Source: Corynebacterium kroppenstedtii
GTDB taxonomy: Bacteria > Actinomycetota > Actinomycetes > Mycobacteriales > Mycobacteriaceae
Length of the DNA stretch: 64,000 nucleotides
NCBI RefSeq assembly: GCF_003243515.1
Contig: NZ_QFRA01000001.1
Coordinates: 212,908 to 276,907, forward strand
Direction of reading: 5' to 3'
In this document: piece after piece, positions 43,028-53,557 of the stretch
Layout: each line of letters starts with the position of its first letter
How positions within the stretch are numbered: the stretch's first letter is position 1
The notes under the pieces: model-generated
Seen by the model: the letters and a program-made list of their open reading frames with translations, nothing else
What the model was told of the DNA's origin: nothing
Database searches by the model: none
Position numbers and translations under genes: made by a program

Positions 43028-44170
43028 GTGGGTATAGCACGGGAACACACGCAAGCACCAGGGACCGCCTCAACATCTGAGGCACACTCAACACCTGGCG
43101 CGGGGCGTTTCGCCCCAAGTCCGTCCGGAGATTTTCACCTCGGGAACCTGCGCACATACACCCTGGCCTGGCTTTTCGCGCGCTCAACGGGTCGGCGGAT
43201 GCTGTACCGTATCGAGGACATCGACCGGCAACGCTCCCACGACAGCGCCGCACTCGACCAGATGGAGGATCTCGCCTCCTTCGGCATGGATTGGGACGGC
43301 AAGCCCATCAAACAATCTGATCGCTTTCCGCTTTACGACGATGCCCTCCACTGGCTATCCAAGCGTGGTTGGGTCTACGAATGCTACTGCTCACGAAAAG
43401 ACATACGGGAAGCGTCACGCGCGCCACATGTGACACCCGGAATGTACCCCGGGACGTGCAGAAACCTTACCGACGAACAACGCCACGACCAGCGCGCCAA
43501 ACTTGCCAAACAAGGACGAAAACCTGCAATTCGTTTCAACGCCCACGCGGCGTACGAGGCCGTCGCGGATAATGACCAAACCGCGAACGGTAGCCACACC
43601 ACCGCCCCAGGGCTCTGGATTATCCACGAAGATTTCGCCACACACGGTCAGCATTCCGATTCCGCGTCATCTAGCGTTCCAAACACCTATTCGGGGCCAG
43701 TCGATGACATTGTCCTTCACCGCGGGGACGGCAATTGGGCATATAACCTTGCTGTCGTCGTCGATGACCTCGCTATGGGCGTTGACCAGATCACACGCGG
43801 CGATGACCTTCTCTCGTCCGCGCCCGCCCAAAACTTCCTGGCCACGGCTTTGCACCCGTGGGCTACTGATACCCCCGCCACTACCTCCGCCACGCCGGCT
43901 GTTCATCCCACTCACTGGCAGTACAACCACGTGCCCCTCGTCGTCACTAAGCAACAAATGAAAGGCCACGAAAACACCGATCACCAGCTCAAACGCTTAG
44001 CCAAGCGCGACGGTGCGGTCACGGTACGTGAGCTTAGCCACGACACAGCATGGGCATGCGTGGCACAATCCCTCGGCCACCCGGAGTGCACATCGGCACC
44101 CGAACTTTTGCAGGTCATCGACCTCGAAGCAATGTCGCATGAGCCCGTCGTCTGGACTCCTCCGCAATAA
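43028..44170 (+). CDS. gluQ: Glutamyl-Q tRNA(Asp) synthetase
   Basis: A truncated GluRS paralogue that glutamylates the queuosine base of tRNA-Asp. 380 residues from a GTG. The HIGH-type signature is in GRFAPSPSGDFHLGNLRT. A Cys/Tyr zinc site is present (YECYCSR ... GMYPGTC), and there is no anticodon-binding domain. The KMSKS counterpart reads KRLAKRDGAVTV. Inserts rich in Ser/Thr/Ala (about residues 215-230 and 280-300) make it longer than the usual ~300. It is directly downstream of tgt, forming a queuosine-modification pair. Confidence 0.9.
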   Translation: MGIAREHTQAPGTASTSEAHSTPGAGRFAPSPSGDFHLGNLRTYTLAWLFARSTGRRMLYRIEDIDRQRSHDSAALDQMEDLASFGMDWDGKPIKQSDRFPLYDDALHWLSKRGWVYECYCSRKDIREASRAPHVTPGMYPGTCRNLTDEQRHDQRAKLAKQGRKPAIRFNAHAAYEAVADNDQTANGSHTTAPGLWIIHEDFATHGQHSDSASSSVPNTYSGPVDDIVLHRGDGNWAYNLAVVVDDLAMGVDQITRGDDLLSSAPAQNFLATALHPWATDTPATTSATPAVHPTHWQYNHVPLVVTKQQMKGHENTDHQLKRLAKRDGAVTVRELSHDTAWACVAQSLGHPECTSAPELLQVIDLEAMSHEPVVWTPPQ

Positions 44171-44447
44171 GGCAGCAATAAGGTTCACCTACCTCACCAC
44201 CGGTATAGGCGGTATAGCCGGTAGAGAACGCGGCAACAGCGGGGGTAACCGTCGTGACTGTATGACCGTCGTTCACGTGCATGATTTACCGCTCACTCCA
44301 TCGAATGAGCCAATGTCGGGGGTGAACATGCGGAAGGAACCCCCAGCCATGCGTGGGTTATGTCCGCTTCATGAGTACGGTTAGGTGTGATCCTCGGCTC
44401 CTACGCGGCATTAAGTGAACCAAACCACATATCGACAAGGAACGACT

Positions 44448-44984
44448 ATGGACCTTTCAGCGCCTCTCCATATTGTCGTCATGGGGGTTAGTGGCAGTGG
44501 GAAAACGTCCGTTGCCCAGCATCTCCATGGTTCGACCGGCTTCCCCTACGCGGAGGCCGATGACTTCCACCCGCAATCAAATATCCAGAAAATGGAATCC
44601 GACATCCCGCTTACCGACGACGACCGCTGGCCGTGGCTGCGGGCCCTACGGGATTGGATATCTGAGCACGGCGACGCCGGCGAGTCAACCGTCGTGACCT
44701 GCTCTGCTCTGAAACGCGCCTACCGTGATTTGCTTAGTGAGACCCACGGCAATGTGCTGTTCGTGCACCTCACTGGCCCGATGGAACTCATTGCGAACAG
44801 GATGGAATTGCGGTCGGGCCACTTTATGCCCCGCTCGCTGCTGCCATCGCAGTTCGACACGCTGGAAACGCTGGAGGGTGACGAGAACGGGATCACCCTC
44901 GATATTTCCCAAACCATTGAGGAACTGGATAAACAGGTGCTGGCCATTGCTCAACAACGCGCCAATGCCGGAGGTCACGAGTGA
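44448..44984 (+). CDS. gntK: Gluconokinase
   Basis: A 178-residue P-loop kinase phosphorylating gluconate to 6-phosphogluconate. Walker A is GVSGSGKT at residues 13-20. It has EADDFHPQSNIQKM, VVTCSALKRAYRDLL and GHFMPRSLLPSQFDTLE, all typical of thermoresistant-type gluconokinases. AAGGA precedes ATG 44448. The stop overlaps the permease start (GTGATG), so the two are coupled. In C. glutamicum these genes are repressed by GntR-type regulators; I cannot identify an operator here. Confidence 0.95.
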   Translation: MDLSAPLHIVVMGVSGSGKTSVAQHLHGSTGFPYAEADDFHPQSNIQKMESDIPLTDDDRWPWLRALRDWISEHGDAGESTVVTCSALKRAYRDLLSETHGNVLFVHLTGPMELIANRMELRSGHFMPRSLLPSQFDTLETLEGDENGITLDISQTIEELDKQVLAIAQQRANAGGHE

Positions 44985-46363
44985 TGCTCACCCCGCTTGC
45001 AGCTGATTCCGCCGTCACTGTGCACGCCTCCCACGGGCGGCTCATCATGGCAGCGTGCGTGAGCATCGCGCTCATTATTGTGCTGATCACGTGGCTGAAA
45101 CTGCACCCGTTCTTGTCACTGCTCGTTGGCTCTGGGGCGCTGGCGCTTCTAGCCGGCATCACGCTGACCGATACGTTTACCGCTTTTTCGTCGGGAATGG
45201 GGTCGACGGTCGGCGGCGTTGGGGTGCTGATCGCGCTCGGTGCGATTATTGGCGCACTACTGGTTGAGACCGGCGCGGCGGACGAAATTGTTGACACATT
45301 CCTCGAACACACCTCTGAGCACCGCCTCCCCTGGGTGATGGCGACGCTGGCGTTCCTGATTGGTATTCCGCTGTTCTTCGAGGTCGGCCTTGTGCTCCTC
45401 ATTCCCGTGGTGATGCTGGTGGCGCGGCGCGTTCACGCGCCGGTGGTGTTATTGGGGATCCCCGCTCTTGCCGGGTTATCAGCCTTACACGGTTTGATTC
45501 CGCCACACCCTGGCCCTCTTATTGCCATCGATTCACTATCCGCCAACCTTGGGCTGACCTTGGGCCTTGGGTTGATCGTCGCCATCCCGACGGTCATTAT
45601 CTCTGGCCCGATTTCAGCGCGATTCATGGCGAAGTGGGTTCCTGTACCGCCGCCGGACACGTTCGACACGGATAAGAACATTCCGCGCGAGTCCCGCCCC
45701 TCGTTTAGTGTGGGCCTCTCGGTTATTGCGCTTCCCGTTGTGTTGATGCTGGCCAGAACCGTCGAGGAAATAATCGGCATTGACAAAGGGAGCGCCTTCG
45801 GCAACGCCCTCGACTTTGTCGGGGAGCCGCTGGTTGCTCTTCTCATTACGACGTTTTACGCGATGATCATGCTGGGGCTGCGCACCGGACATTCGTTGAA
45901 GGAAACATCCGACGTCGCTGGCGGCTCCTTCGGCCCCATCGCCGGAATCCTCCTCATTGTGGGAGCCGGTGGCGGTTTCAAAGAAACGCTGGTCGAGACA
46001 GGTGTGGCCACCGTCGTAGGGGATTGGATTCATGGCATCGGACTCTCCCCCATCCTCGCCGGATGGCTCGTCGCCGTAACGATTCGGTTAGCTACCGGTT
46101 CGGCGACCGTGTCGACAATAACCACCGCCGGAATCATGGCGCCCGCAGCCACCAACCTAACCGACACGCACACAGCCCTGCTCGTGCTGGCGATTGGCGT
46201 CGGCTCAGTATTCCTCTCACACGTCAACGACGCCGGGTTCTGGCTGGTCAAAGAGTACTTCGGTATGACCGTCGGACAAACATTCAAAACATGGTCCCTC
46301 ATGGAAACGATTCTGTCCGTGACGGGATTGGGCTCGATTATGCTGATCAGCCTCATTATTTGA
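44984..46363 (+). CDS. gntP: Gluconate:H+ symporter
   Basis: A 459-residue permease of the GntP family with about 12-14 spans. It has GALALLAGITLTDTFTAFSSGMGSTVGGVGVLIALG, LSALHGLIPPHPGPLIAI (family signature) and DAGFWLVKEYFGMTVGQTFKTWS. It imports gluconate for the kinase encoded just upstream. ATG 44984 is chosen over GTG 44981 because GGAGG lies nine bases before it and it overlaps the gntK stop. Confidence 0.95.
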   Translation: MLTPLAADSAVTVHASHGRLIMAACVSIALIIVLITWLKLHPFLSLLVGSGALALLAGITLTDTFTAFSSGMGSTVGGVGVLIALGAIIGALLVETGAADEIVDTFLEHTSEHRLPWVMATLAFLIGIPLFFEVGLVLLIPVVMLVARRVHAPVVLLGIPALAGLSALHGLIPPHPGPLIAIDSLSANLGLTLGLGLIVAIPTVIISGPISARFMAKWVPVPPPDTFDTDKNIPRESRPSFSVGLSVIALPVVLMLARTVEEIIGIDKGSAFGNALDFVGEPLVALLITTFYAMIMLGLRTGHSLKETSDVAGGSFGPIAGILLIVGAGGGFKETLVETGVATVVGDWIHGIGLSPILAGWLVAVTIRLATGSATVSTITTAGIMAPAATNLTDTHTALLVLAIGVGSVFLSHVNDAGFWLVKEYFGMTVGQTFKTWSLMETILSVTGLGSIMLISLII

Positions 46364-46403
46364 CGTTATATGACAACGCTGGGTTACGCGTTTTCGCCGG
46401 GGG

Positions 46404-48353
46404 TTATCCGTTTTCGTTGGCGTCATCTCCCTCGGTGCTCGCACCTCGATGGTCTACATACCAATCCGTCAAGGACGGATCATCGCTACGGAACTCGGCA
46501 CCCGCACCCTGCTCCGACGGAACACGCGAGGTGCCGAACACGAAATCATCCCCGTACATATCGATGCCACGATGCACACCACGAGAAATCGCCTCGCGCG
46601 CGTAGGTGCGCCGAATCATGTACGGATCCTGACGCAAGTCCTTCGCCCACGCAATCATGATCCCGATGACAATAAACACGAACGGGAACGCGCTGGTCAC
46701 CATGATTGACTGCAACCCCGAAAGCGCATCTTTACCACCCGCCAGCAGCAGGAAAATCGCAATGAGCCCCAGGGTAGCGCCCCACATGATCGTGATCGGA
46801 GTGGACGGCAAAGCTCGCCCCGACTGAGACATCGAGCCCACCACATTGGTGGCGGAATCAGCAGCCGTCGTAAAGAAGATCACGACCGCAATGAGAACAA
46901 CGGTCGATGTTATGGGCGTCAAAGGAAGATTATCCAGCAGATCAAACATCACGTTTTCACCCGTTCCTTTAACCTCAAGACCAGGGCCCTTCATATTCAT
47001 CCACATCGCAGTGCCACCATAAATCGTGTACCACGCGGTAGAAATCAGCGCGGGAACAAAAATCACCACCGTGGTGAATTGGCGCAGCGTCCGTCCTTTC
47101 GAAATCTTCGCGATAAACATTCCGACGAACGGCGACCACGACACCCACCACGCCCAATACATCGTGGTCCACGACGTTAAGAATTCCTTCTCAGCATCGC
47201 CCTGGCTCGGCGAGATGGACATCATCGCCGTAAAGTTGTGGAACAGCGCATAAATAGATGTCGGGAAAAGATCAAGAATGAACAAGGTGGGGCCGGTAAT
47301 TAATGCGAAAGCAGCCAATGCCACCACAATGATCATGTTGGCATTCGATATGCATTCGGATTCCACGCTTAATTCCACTGACGGCAGAGAAAATAAACAC
47401 CACAGTAAGAAGAACCATCGCGCCGACCAGGAAAGCGTTTCCGCGAATCTCTTTACCAGTTAACAGCGACGTTCCTGTGCGGATTTGTAGAGCACCGATG
47501 CCAAGGGAAATCGCCGTTCCAAAAAGAGTGACAAGCACGGCGAAGATATCAATAATCCCGCCAAGAATCCTGTGCGTCCCATCGGGAAAACAGGCTCAAA
47601 AATGTAAGAAATGAGTGGGAGGCGGCCACGTCGGTACGACGAGTAGGCAATGGCGCCACCAACGAAGGCGTATATCGCCCACGCCAAACTTGCCTGATGC
47701 AGGATCGTCGTGGACATCGACGGCAACACCGCGGCCATCGTGCCAGCCTTGGCGTCAGTGGCTGGGGTCGGGTTGAGCAAATGCGTCAGGAGTTCAAACG
47801 GCCCGTAGAACACCAAGCCGATGCCGAGCCCCGCAGCAAAGAGCATGGCGATCCACGATCCAGTAGAATAATCCGGGCGGGAATCGTCGGCACCCAATTT
47901 GATATTTCCGGTAGGACCATACCCCACGATCAGCATGAAAAGAAGGACCACAATCATGAGGCCACCCAGAAGCCATGCGAAGTGATTAGTGATCCATTCT
48001 TGCATGTCAGCGCCGACAACACTGATGCTCCCCGGCGCGACGGCCGCCCATACGATCACCGCCACGGCCACTGTGAGAGCAACAACAAACACGGTTTTGT
48101 TGGTGGGAAATTTCCGGTCTGTGTCTTCGACGCTCAGACCGGGGACGAGCCCGGGGTGCAGCCGTGGCTCCGGGTTGACGGCTCGTTTCAGCGCCTGGCC
48201 GACCTGTTGTGGGGTACCACGGCGCGGATGCGATGATCCTGCAGAGTGCTGGCGGGGTGAGGAACCGGACTGATCCGGCGGGGAGCTATGAGATGAGGCT
48301 GGCACAGCGTGAGCCCTTCGTAGTTCGACGGAGGTGTAACCCTCCCTTGCCAT
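46404..48353 (-). pseudogene. BCCT-family compatible-solute transporter, two frameshifts
   Basis: Three overlapping reverse frames join into one protein of about 649 residues. Frame 1 (from 48353) has TM segments and MLFAAGLGIGLVFYGPFE. Frame 2 (about 47556-47355) has AVLVTLFGTAISLGIGALQI. Frame 3 (to 46404) has YWAWWVSWSPFVGMFIAKISKGRTLRQF, the BCCT signature. A missing base near 47556 and an extra base near 47354 cause the shifts, and they cancel. BCCT carriers take up betaine, ectoine or proline with Na+ for osmoprotection. The basic N-terminus of about 85 residues is long. Convergent with gntP. Confidence 0.8.
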
Positions 48354-48494
48354 CTCTTAACGGTATAGCCATTGGCGTCTTAAGTCAGTGAGATGAGCAA
48401 TATGGATAGCAAACGAACAGGATATTCATAGCATTCGAATCGAATGTCTATCTCAATCGAGCCGGCCGGTGTGTCAAAAACTAGAGTCGTTCCC

Positions 48495-50672
48495 ATGAGT
48501 ACAGATGGAAATAGGGAGCCGTCATTAGGGGGAACGGCCGCTGTTGGCGGGAGCACTGTTAACGGGAGCAGCGCCGTTGGCGAAGAAAACCCCACGGTCG
48601 CGGGATCAACGATCCTGGCGATTACTGCATGTCCGACGGGTATTGCGCACACGTATATGGCCGCGGAGAAGCTCGAGGCTGCGACCAAGGAGGCCGGCGC
48701 GACGGTCAAGGTGGAAACTCACGGCTCGATCGGCGTCGATAATGCTTTTTCTCACGAGGATATTGCATCGGCGGATGCCGTGATTATTGCGGCGGATATT
48801 GCGATTGACAAAGAGCGGTTTGTGAATAAACGGCTGGTCACGACGGGTGTTGATGCCGCGATCAGCCATCCCGATGATCTTCTTCGACGCGCGCTGATCG
48901 CTCCACGGTGGGGGCAGTCGCATGGCAAGGGGAACCAGGAGGTCGACGGCGGCCATGGTGCGGGTGCCGGTGGTGGAGCCTCCGGGGGCCTCTCCCCTGA
49001 CACCGATGGAGCGTCAATGGGCGGATCGGCGAGCGGATCGATGAGCGGTGAATCATTGAACCCCGCGAAGGTGATCTACCGGGCCTTAATGGCTGGGGTA
49101 TCGCGAATGATACCCTTCGTGGTGACGGGCGGGTTGCTCATCGCCGTGGCGTTGTCCGTGGGTGGCCATCCCACACCGGAAGGAATGCAAATACCAAAAG
49201 ACAGCTTTTGGTACGACATTAATCAGCTGGGCACATTAGCTTTCAGCCTGATGGTGCCGGTGTTATCGGCCTATATCGCGGAGGGAATTGCGGACCGGTC
49301 CGCGTTGGCTCCCGGTTTTATTACCGGTATGGTCGCTGTAACCGGTTCTCTGTATGGTTCCGAGGCCGGCACTGGATTTATTGGCGGCATTGTCACGGGT
49401 ATTTTGTCCGGCTACGTAGCTTTGGCTATTCGAAAGATTCCCATTAATAAGTATGTGGCCCCTATTTGGCCGATTATTGTCATTCCGATTGTGACCACGC
49501 TCATTGTCGGTCTGCTTGTTATTTATGTCATCGGCGCACCGATTGCATCGCTTTTCGACGCCCTGACGCACTGGCTAGCCAGCATGAATGGCACGTCGTC
49601 TGTGGTGCTGGGTGCTGTCTTGGGCGCAATGATCGCTTTTGACATGGGCGGTCCGTTTAATAAAACGGCGTTTCTTTTCGGTGGTGGTTTAATTGCTGCC
49701 GGCAATGCTGCACCTATGGGGATGAACGCTGCGGCTATTGCGGTCCCGCCGCTGGCGATGGGCGTTATTACTTTTATTCGTCGCCAATGGTTTACTAAGC
49801 CTGAAAAAGATGCTGGCATAGCTGCCCTAATCATGGGATGCTTTGGTATTACCGAGGGCGCTATTCCTTTTGCAGCGGCTCGCCCGCTTCACGTTATTCC
49901 TGCCAATGTTATTGGTGGAGCCGTAGCCGGAGCGCTCGCTGGCTTGTGGGGTGTGAAAGATAATGTCATGCACGGCGGTCCTATTGTTGCCATGCTGGGT
50001 GCTATCGACGGTGTTGTGTGGTTCTTCATCGCCGTGCTCGCCGGTATCGCGACGACGGTCACTGTCATGATGGGTCTGACGCACATCAGTATGTCCCGGA
50101 GTGAACACTCGACGAAGACGACGCCCACTACGCATGATGCTGGTGCAGTGTCCACCGCTCAACCTGCTGGTACTGTATCTACCGCTCAGCCCGCTGAGGA
50201 GACGAGCGCTCGTCATCTTATCGACGAATCACTGGTAGTCCTGGACGATAACGCTCCTTCTGGGGACTGTGAGGACATCATTCGTGGCTTGGTAGAACGT
50301 GCAGTGTCAGTCGGCCGAATTACCGATGGTGACGCAGTGATCCAGGCAGCATTGACTCGGGAGAAACAGACCACAACGGCGGTGGGGAATGAAGTGGCAA
50401 TTCCGCATGCCCGAGTGGCTGGTGTCGCCACGCCGACGGTGTTGTTCGCCCGGATTCCGGGGGACGGCGTCGACTGGCGCAGCCCGGATAGCAAGCCTGT
50501 GCGTTTCGTGTTCCTCATTGCCGTTCCTGAGGGGGCGAATAAGAAACACATGAAGATTCTTGCCCAACTCGCGCGTGCCCTGATGAAGGACAATTTCCGC
50601 ACTCGCCTCCGCGAAGCGACAACGCGTGCTGGGATTGTCGACGCTGTCCGGGAGGCTGTGGGAAGCCTATAA
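48495..50672 (+). CDS. Fructose-type PTS permease, IIB-IIC-IIA fusion
   Basis: A 725-residue phosphotransferase permease. IIB domain: TACPTGIAHTYMAAEKLE with the phospho-Cys (about residue 46 from ATG 48495). IIC domain: about eight to ten spans, including FDMGGPFNKTAFLFGGG. A Ser/Ala/Thr-rich linker leads to the IIA domain with its active His in GNEVAIPHARVAG. It imports and phosphorylates fructose (or a related sugar) using PEP via EI and HPr. The order B-C-A differs from enteric fructose permeases. An in-frame ATG at 48444 would add 17 residues. No fruK or fruR gene is adjacent. Convergent with the secreted-protein gene at 50704. Confidence 0.9.
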   Translation: MSTDGNREPSLGGTAAVGGSTVNGSSAVGEENPTVAGSTILAITACPTGIAHTYMAAEKLEAATKEAGATVKVETHGSIGVDNAFSHEDIASADAVIIAADIAIDKERFVNKRLVTTGVDAAISHPDDLLRRALIAPRWGQSHGKGNQEVDGGHGAGAGGGASGGLSPDTDGASMGGSASGSMSGESLNPAKVIYRALMAGVSRMIPFVVTGGLLIAVALSVGGHPTPEGMQIPKDSFWYDINQLGTLAFSLMVPVLSAYIAEGIADRSALAPGFITGMVAVTGSLYGSEAGTGFIGGIVTGILSGYVALAIRKIPINKYVAPIWPIIVIPIVTTLIVGLLVIYVIGAPIASLFDALTHWLASMNGTSSVVLGAVLGAMIAFDMGGPFNKTAFLFGGGLIAAGNAAPMGMNAAAIAVPPLAMGVITFIRRQWFTKPEKDAGIAALIMGCFGITEGAIPFAAARPLHVIPANVIGGAVAGALAGLWGVKDNVMHGGPIVAMLGAIDGVVWFFIAVLAGIATTVTVMMGLTHISMSRSEHSTKTTPTTHDAGAVSTAQPAGTVSTAQPAEETSARHLIDESLVVLDDNAPSGDCEDIIRGLVERAVSVGRITDGDAVIQAALTREKQTTTAVGNEVAIPHARVAGVATPTVLFARIPGDGVDWRSPDSKPVRFVFLIAVPEGANKKHMKILAQLARALMKDNFRTRLREATTRAGIVDAVREAVGSL

Positions 50673-50703
50673 ACGCCCATAAAGGTTGCGGAGGTATCCG
50701 GCT

Positions 50704-52453
50704 TTAGCTCACCGATGTGAACGTTGCCACGGCCCCAGGAGCCGGTATTGCCACATCTTTGACCGGTGAATTAATAATCTGGAATTCACTCGGCGTGACC
50801 CGCACAAATATTTGGTGCGGGTCTTCGCCCTTGAGATATGTTTCCAGGAAATTCTTCAACTCGGGGTCGTGTTCTGCGGCCTGCTTAGTTTCCTGTGGAA
50901 CACGTATCGCTGCCGCGTAATTTCTTGGGATTCGTTCGACCAGTCCGGCGGGCCTGCTTCCGAATTCTCCTTCACCTGGTAACAGACGCTGTGATAGTGG
51001 AGTTCCCAATCGGCCATCGACAGTATCGAGGAGCAGCGGATACTTCTTACCATTGACCGTTACTGTGATGTCATGTCTCTCACTCGCGTAGGCAAAGTGG
51101 TCGATCCGTAATGACGCATTATCGGTTATTTTCCCCTCATAACTAAAGGGAGATTCTTCTGCCAATGTATCTTCGCTTCGGTCAGCGGACGAATTATCGA
51201 GTTTCTTCCCTTCTAGAGGTAAATTCGTTGCTGTGAAGGACCAATTTTTATCTTCGAGTGACTTATGCCAATATCCCGATTCACCATCTGAATTCGTGCC
51301 TTCTACCCTGAGTTCGCGGTTCATTGAACCGGGTGCCGTTGTGTGAATAGAAATCCTGCTGGTGATCACGCCGGGGATTTTTGGCTGATGAGTCCACTCC
51401 TGTCCTTCAATGGCAATCGGTGCTGTGTTGTTATCCACTCGCTGCAGAAGGGCATTCGAGGCGGACGGGCGTTCATCAGGATTATTAGGGTCGAACCATT
51501 GGTATCGAAATTGAGCGGGATCCGCACCGCGAACGTCATAATCGGACAATTTTGTATACATATCACCATATTTATTAGTGATAAAAATGACTGATCCTGA
51601 TGCCGACACTGATTCAGCCTGGAAACGCGAGTTAAATGGCGTACCGATTTCGTAGGAGTAATCACGCGCAAGCCACGGATCAAGGCTGTAAATGCGTGAT
51701 CCCTCGTGACCGAGGGCGACTAATTGGGTGACTTTGGCGTACGAGATCGGCTGGTCTTTACCGTCTGGGGTGGAATATGTTTTATCCACATTGTTATCGA
51801 TAAGGCTAAACGACCATTTCCCTTCCTCAGTGGTTGGCGATTGCAAACCTTTACCCAACCACACCGGCCCTCCCCAGGCTCTGATCCACCCCATCGTGTT
51901 GGGCTCGAGAGTAGATTGCTTAGCGTGTACATCCACCCGTCGTTATCCAGGGCAATGAGTGAATCACCGTTGATGGACATGCTGACAATGTTTCCATCTA
52001 AACAGTCGGGAGTCGGAAGATGCCGCCACTGCTCTTCTCCTCGATGGCGAACCACCAATGATCCCTCATGAAGGGCAACATCAATTTTTCGTTGAAACCT
52101 TGGTGGTTGTCTCGTAAATCAATACGTTCCGGCAGGCCTTTATCATTGGCTACGGGTAAGGAATTATAACCATCATCACCAAAGTCAGGCGGAACCAGCC
52201 CAAGAGGAAACTGACCATTTCCTTTACTGATATCGCCCAGATAAGGTACACACATCGCATTCGGCTGCGGCGACGTCGGGATATCAGGTTGCTGAGAATC
52301 ACTGGGCACACCGTTGGCGACGGCGACACTAGCCAGTGGGATAGATAGTGCAAGAAGGGATGCGGAAATTAAACACGAATGCGACGAGGTGCGTGCATGG
52401 TGTGATTTATGAGCGTATGGGAAGTGCCGTCGAACGTTGTGTCGGTGGTACAT
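50704..52453 (-). pseudogene. Secreted conserved hypothetical protein, two frameshifts
   Basis: The reverse strand starts at ATG 52453 with a signal peptide (CLISASLLALSIPLASVAVA). Frame 1 runs to RDNHQGFNEK; frame 2 gives IDVALHEGSLVVRHRGEEQWRHLPTP...GDSLIALDNDGWMYTLSN; frame 3 gives NTMGWIRAWGGPVWL...PRNYAAAIRVP. Breaks fall at TTTTT (52085-52089) and GGG (51901-51903) on the + strand; one extra base in each restores a single frame of about 583 residues. The mid-section has repeated short strands with W-x-x-P and D-x-D-G elements that look like a beta-propeller. Function unknown; secreted into the envelope or medium. Confidence 0.7.
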
Positions 52454-52674
52454 GTCAACCAGCCTTTGTTTCAGATGAGCATGAAAAACACGGCGGTCAG
52501 GGAGATCAATCTTTGTGATTTATTGACCGTTAAAGACCTCTCCGCTGTTTAAAATCTTAGTTTCTGCGGCGGTTTCACAACGCCCAATAGCTGTTTAGAT
52601 CGATATCGATAACGCGATCCCCCGGGGCTCCCGGACATTTTCACTTATCAAGCCCGGGAGATGTCACACACAAC

Positions 52675-53352
52675 CTAGTTTGGCGGTAATTCGCCTTCCA
52701 TGATGACGGATTCGGATTGGTCATCCCAACGGAACGTGGCAACTGATCGTCCTGTTGGCGCTGCCATGGGCTCCCCTGGCTTGGGCCATTCCCAGGTCAC
52801 AGTGATCGTTGAATCGTCAACACGCGAGACACTCGGCGGGTATGTAGTTTTGGGGGACACCGTTTTTATAAATCGCCCGTTGTGGAACAGCATAGTCTGT
52901 GTAGGCGGATTACCGTCACCAATTTCCGTGGGAACTAGTACTGCCCAGGATAAGGTCGCGCACGGCTGGTTGTCGAGGAAAGAGGACAGATTACTATCCC
53001 ATTGCCCCCATGGAGGTGGAGGAACATCGGCCACGTGGGTTTGATACTCCTGCGCCGCAGTAGTTTGGGTGCAGCTTTCCTGAAGTTTTCGACGCTGGGC
53101 GGCAGGTTTACCATCGCCATCTTCCACCTCCGCCGCATTGTGCTCGTCATTTTTCGCTGCACTACTACTGTTCTTTGACACTGTCGGGCTTTCAGAACTC
53201 CGAGTAGCGGTGGAGGTCTTCGTCACCACAGACGACGGCTGTTCAGTGTTATGGGGTTTGTCGTTTTCGCCCCCCTGGTTGCATCCAGCTAGCGCAACCA
53301 CGCTAGCTAACAAAGCAATGCCCTTGACTGCATGAGACGATGAAACTTTCAT
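52675..53352 (-). CDS. LppP/LprE-type lipoprotein
   Basis: A 225-residue lipoprotein. The signal peptide GIALLASVVALAGC ends in the lipobox LAGC. A long Ser/Thr/Asn/Glu linker (residues about 25-80) follows, then a globular domain with NQPCATLSWAVLVP, TQTMLFHNGRFIKTVSP and STITVTWEWPKPGEP. This resembles the LppP/LprE family of Mycobacteriales; function unknown. ATG 53352 is taken; longer in-frame starts add hydrophobic residues that would spoil the signal. It faces away from the membrane protein at 53558. Confidence 0.75.
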   Translation of the reverse strand: MKVSSSHAVKGIALLASVVALAGCNQGGENDKPHNTEQPSSVVTKTSTATRSSESPTVSKNSSSAAKNDEHNAAEVEDGDGKPAAQRRKLQESCTQTTAAQEYQTHVADVPPPPWGQWDSNLSSFLDNQPCATLSWAVLVPTEIGDGNPPTQTMLFHNGRFIKTVSPKTTYPPSVSRVDDSTITVTWEWPKPGEPMAAPTGRSVATFRWDDQSESVIMEGELPPN

Positions 53353-53557
53353 GCTTTTCTGACCTCTCATCACCACATGGTGAAATTGAAAGCATACTAA
53401 AATTAAATATACCCTTCTTAACATACATGAAGCTACAAGTATCAGCATCACGAACAGATGACAATCGAATAACAAAATACTCTCTTTTAGGGCGTCAATA
53501 CAGAATATAATGACGCGAATCCGCCTCAATTTTTAAATAGATAAAGGAGGCTGAAAC

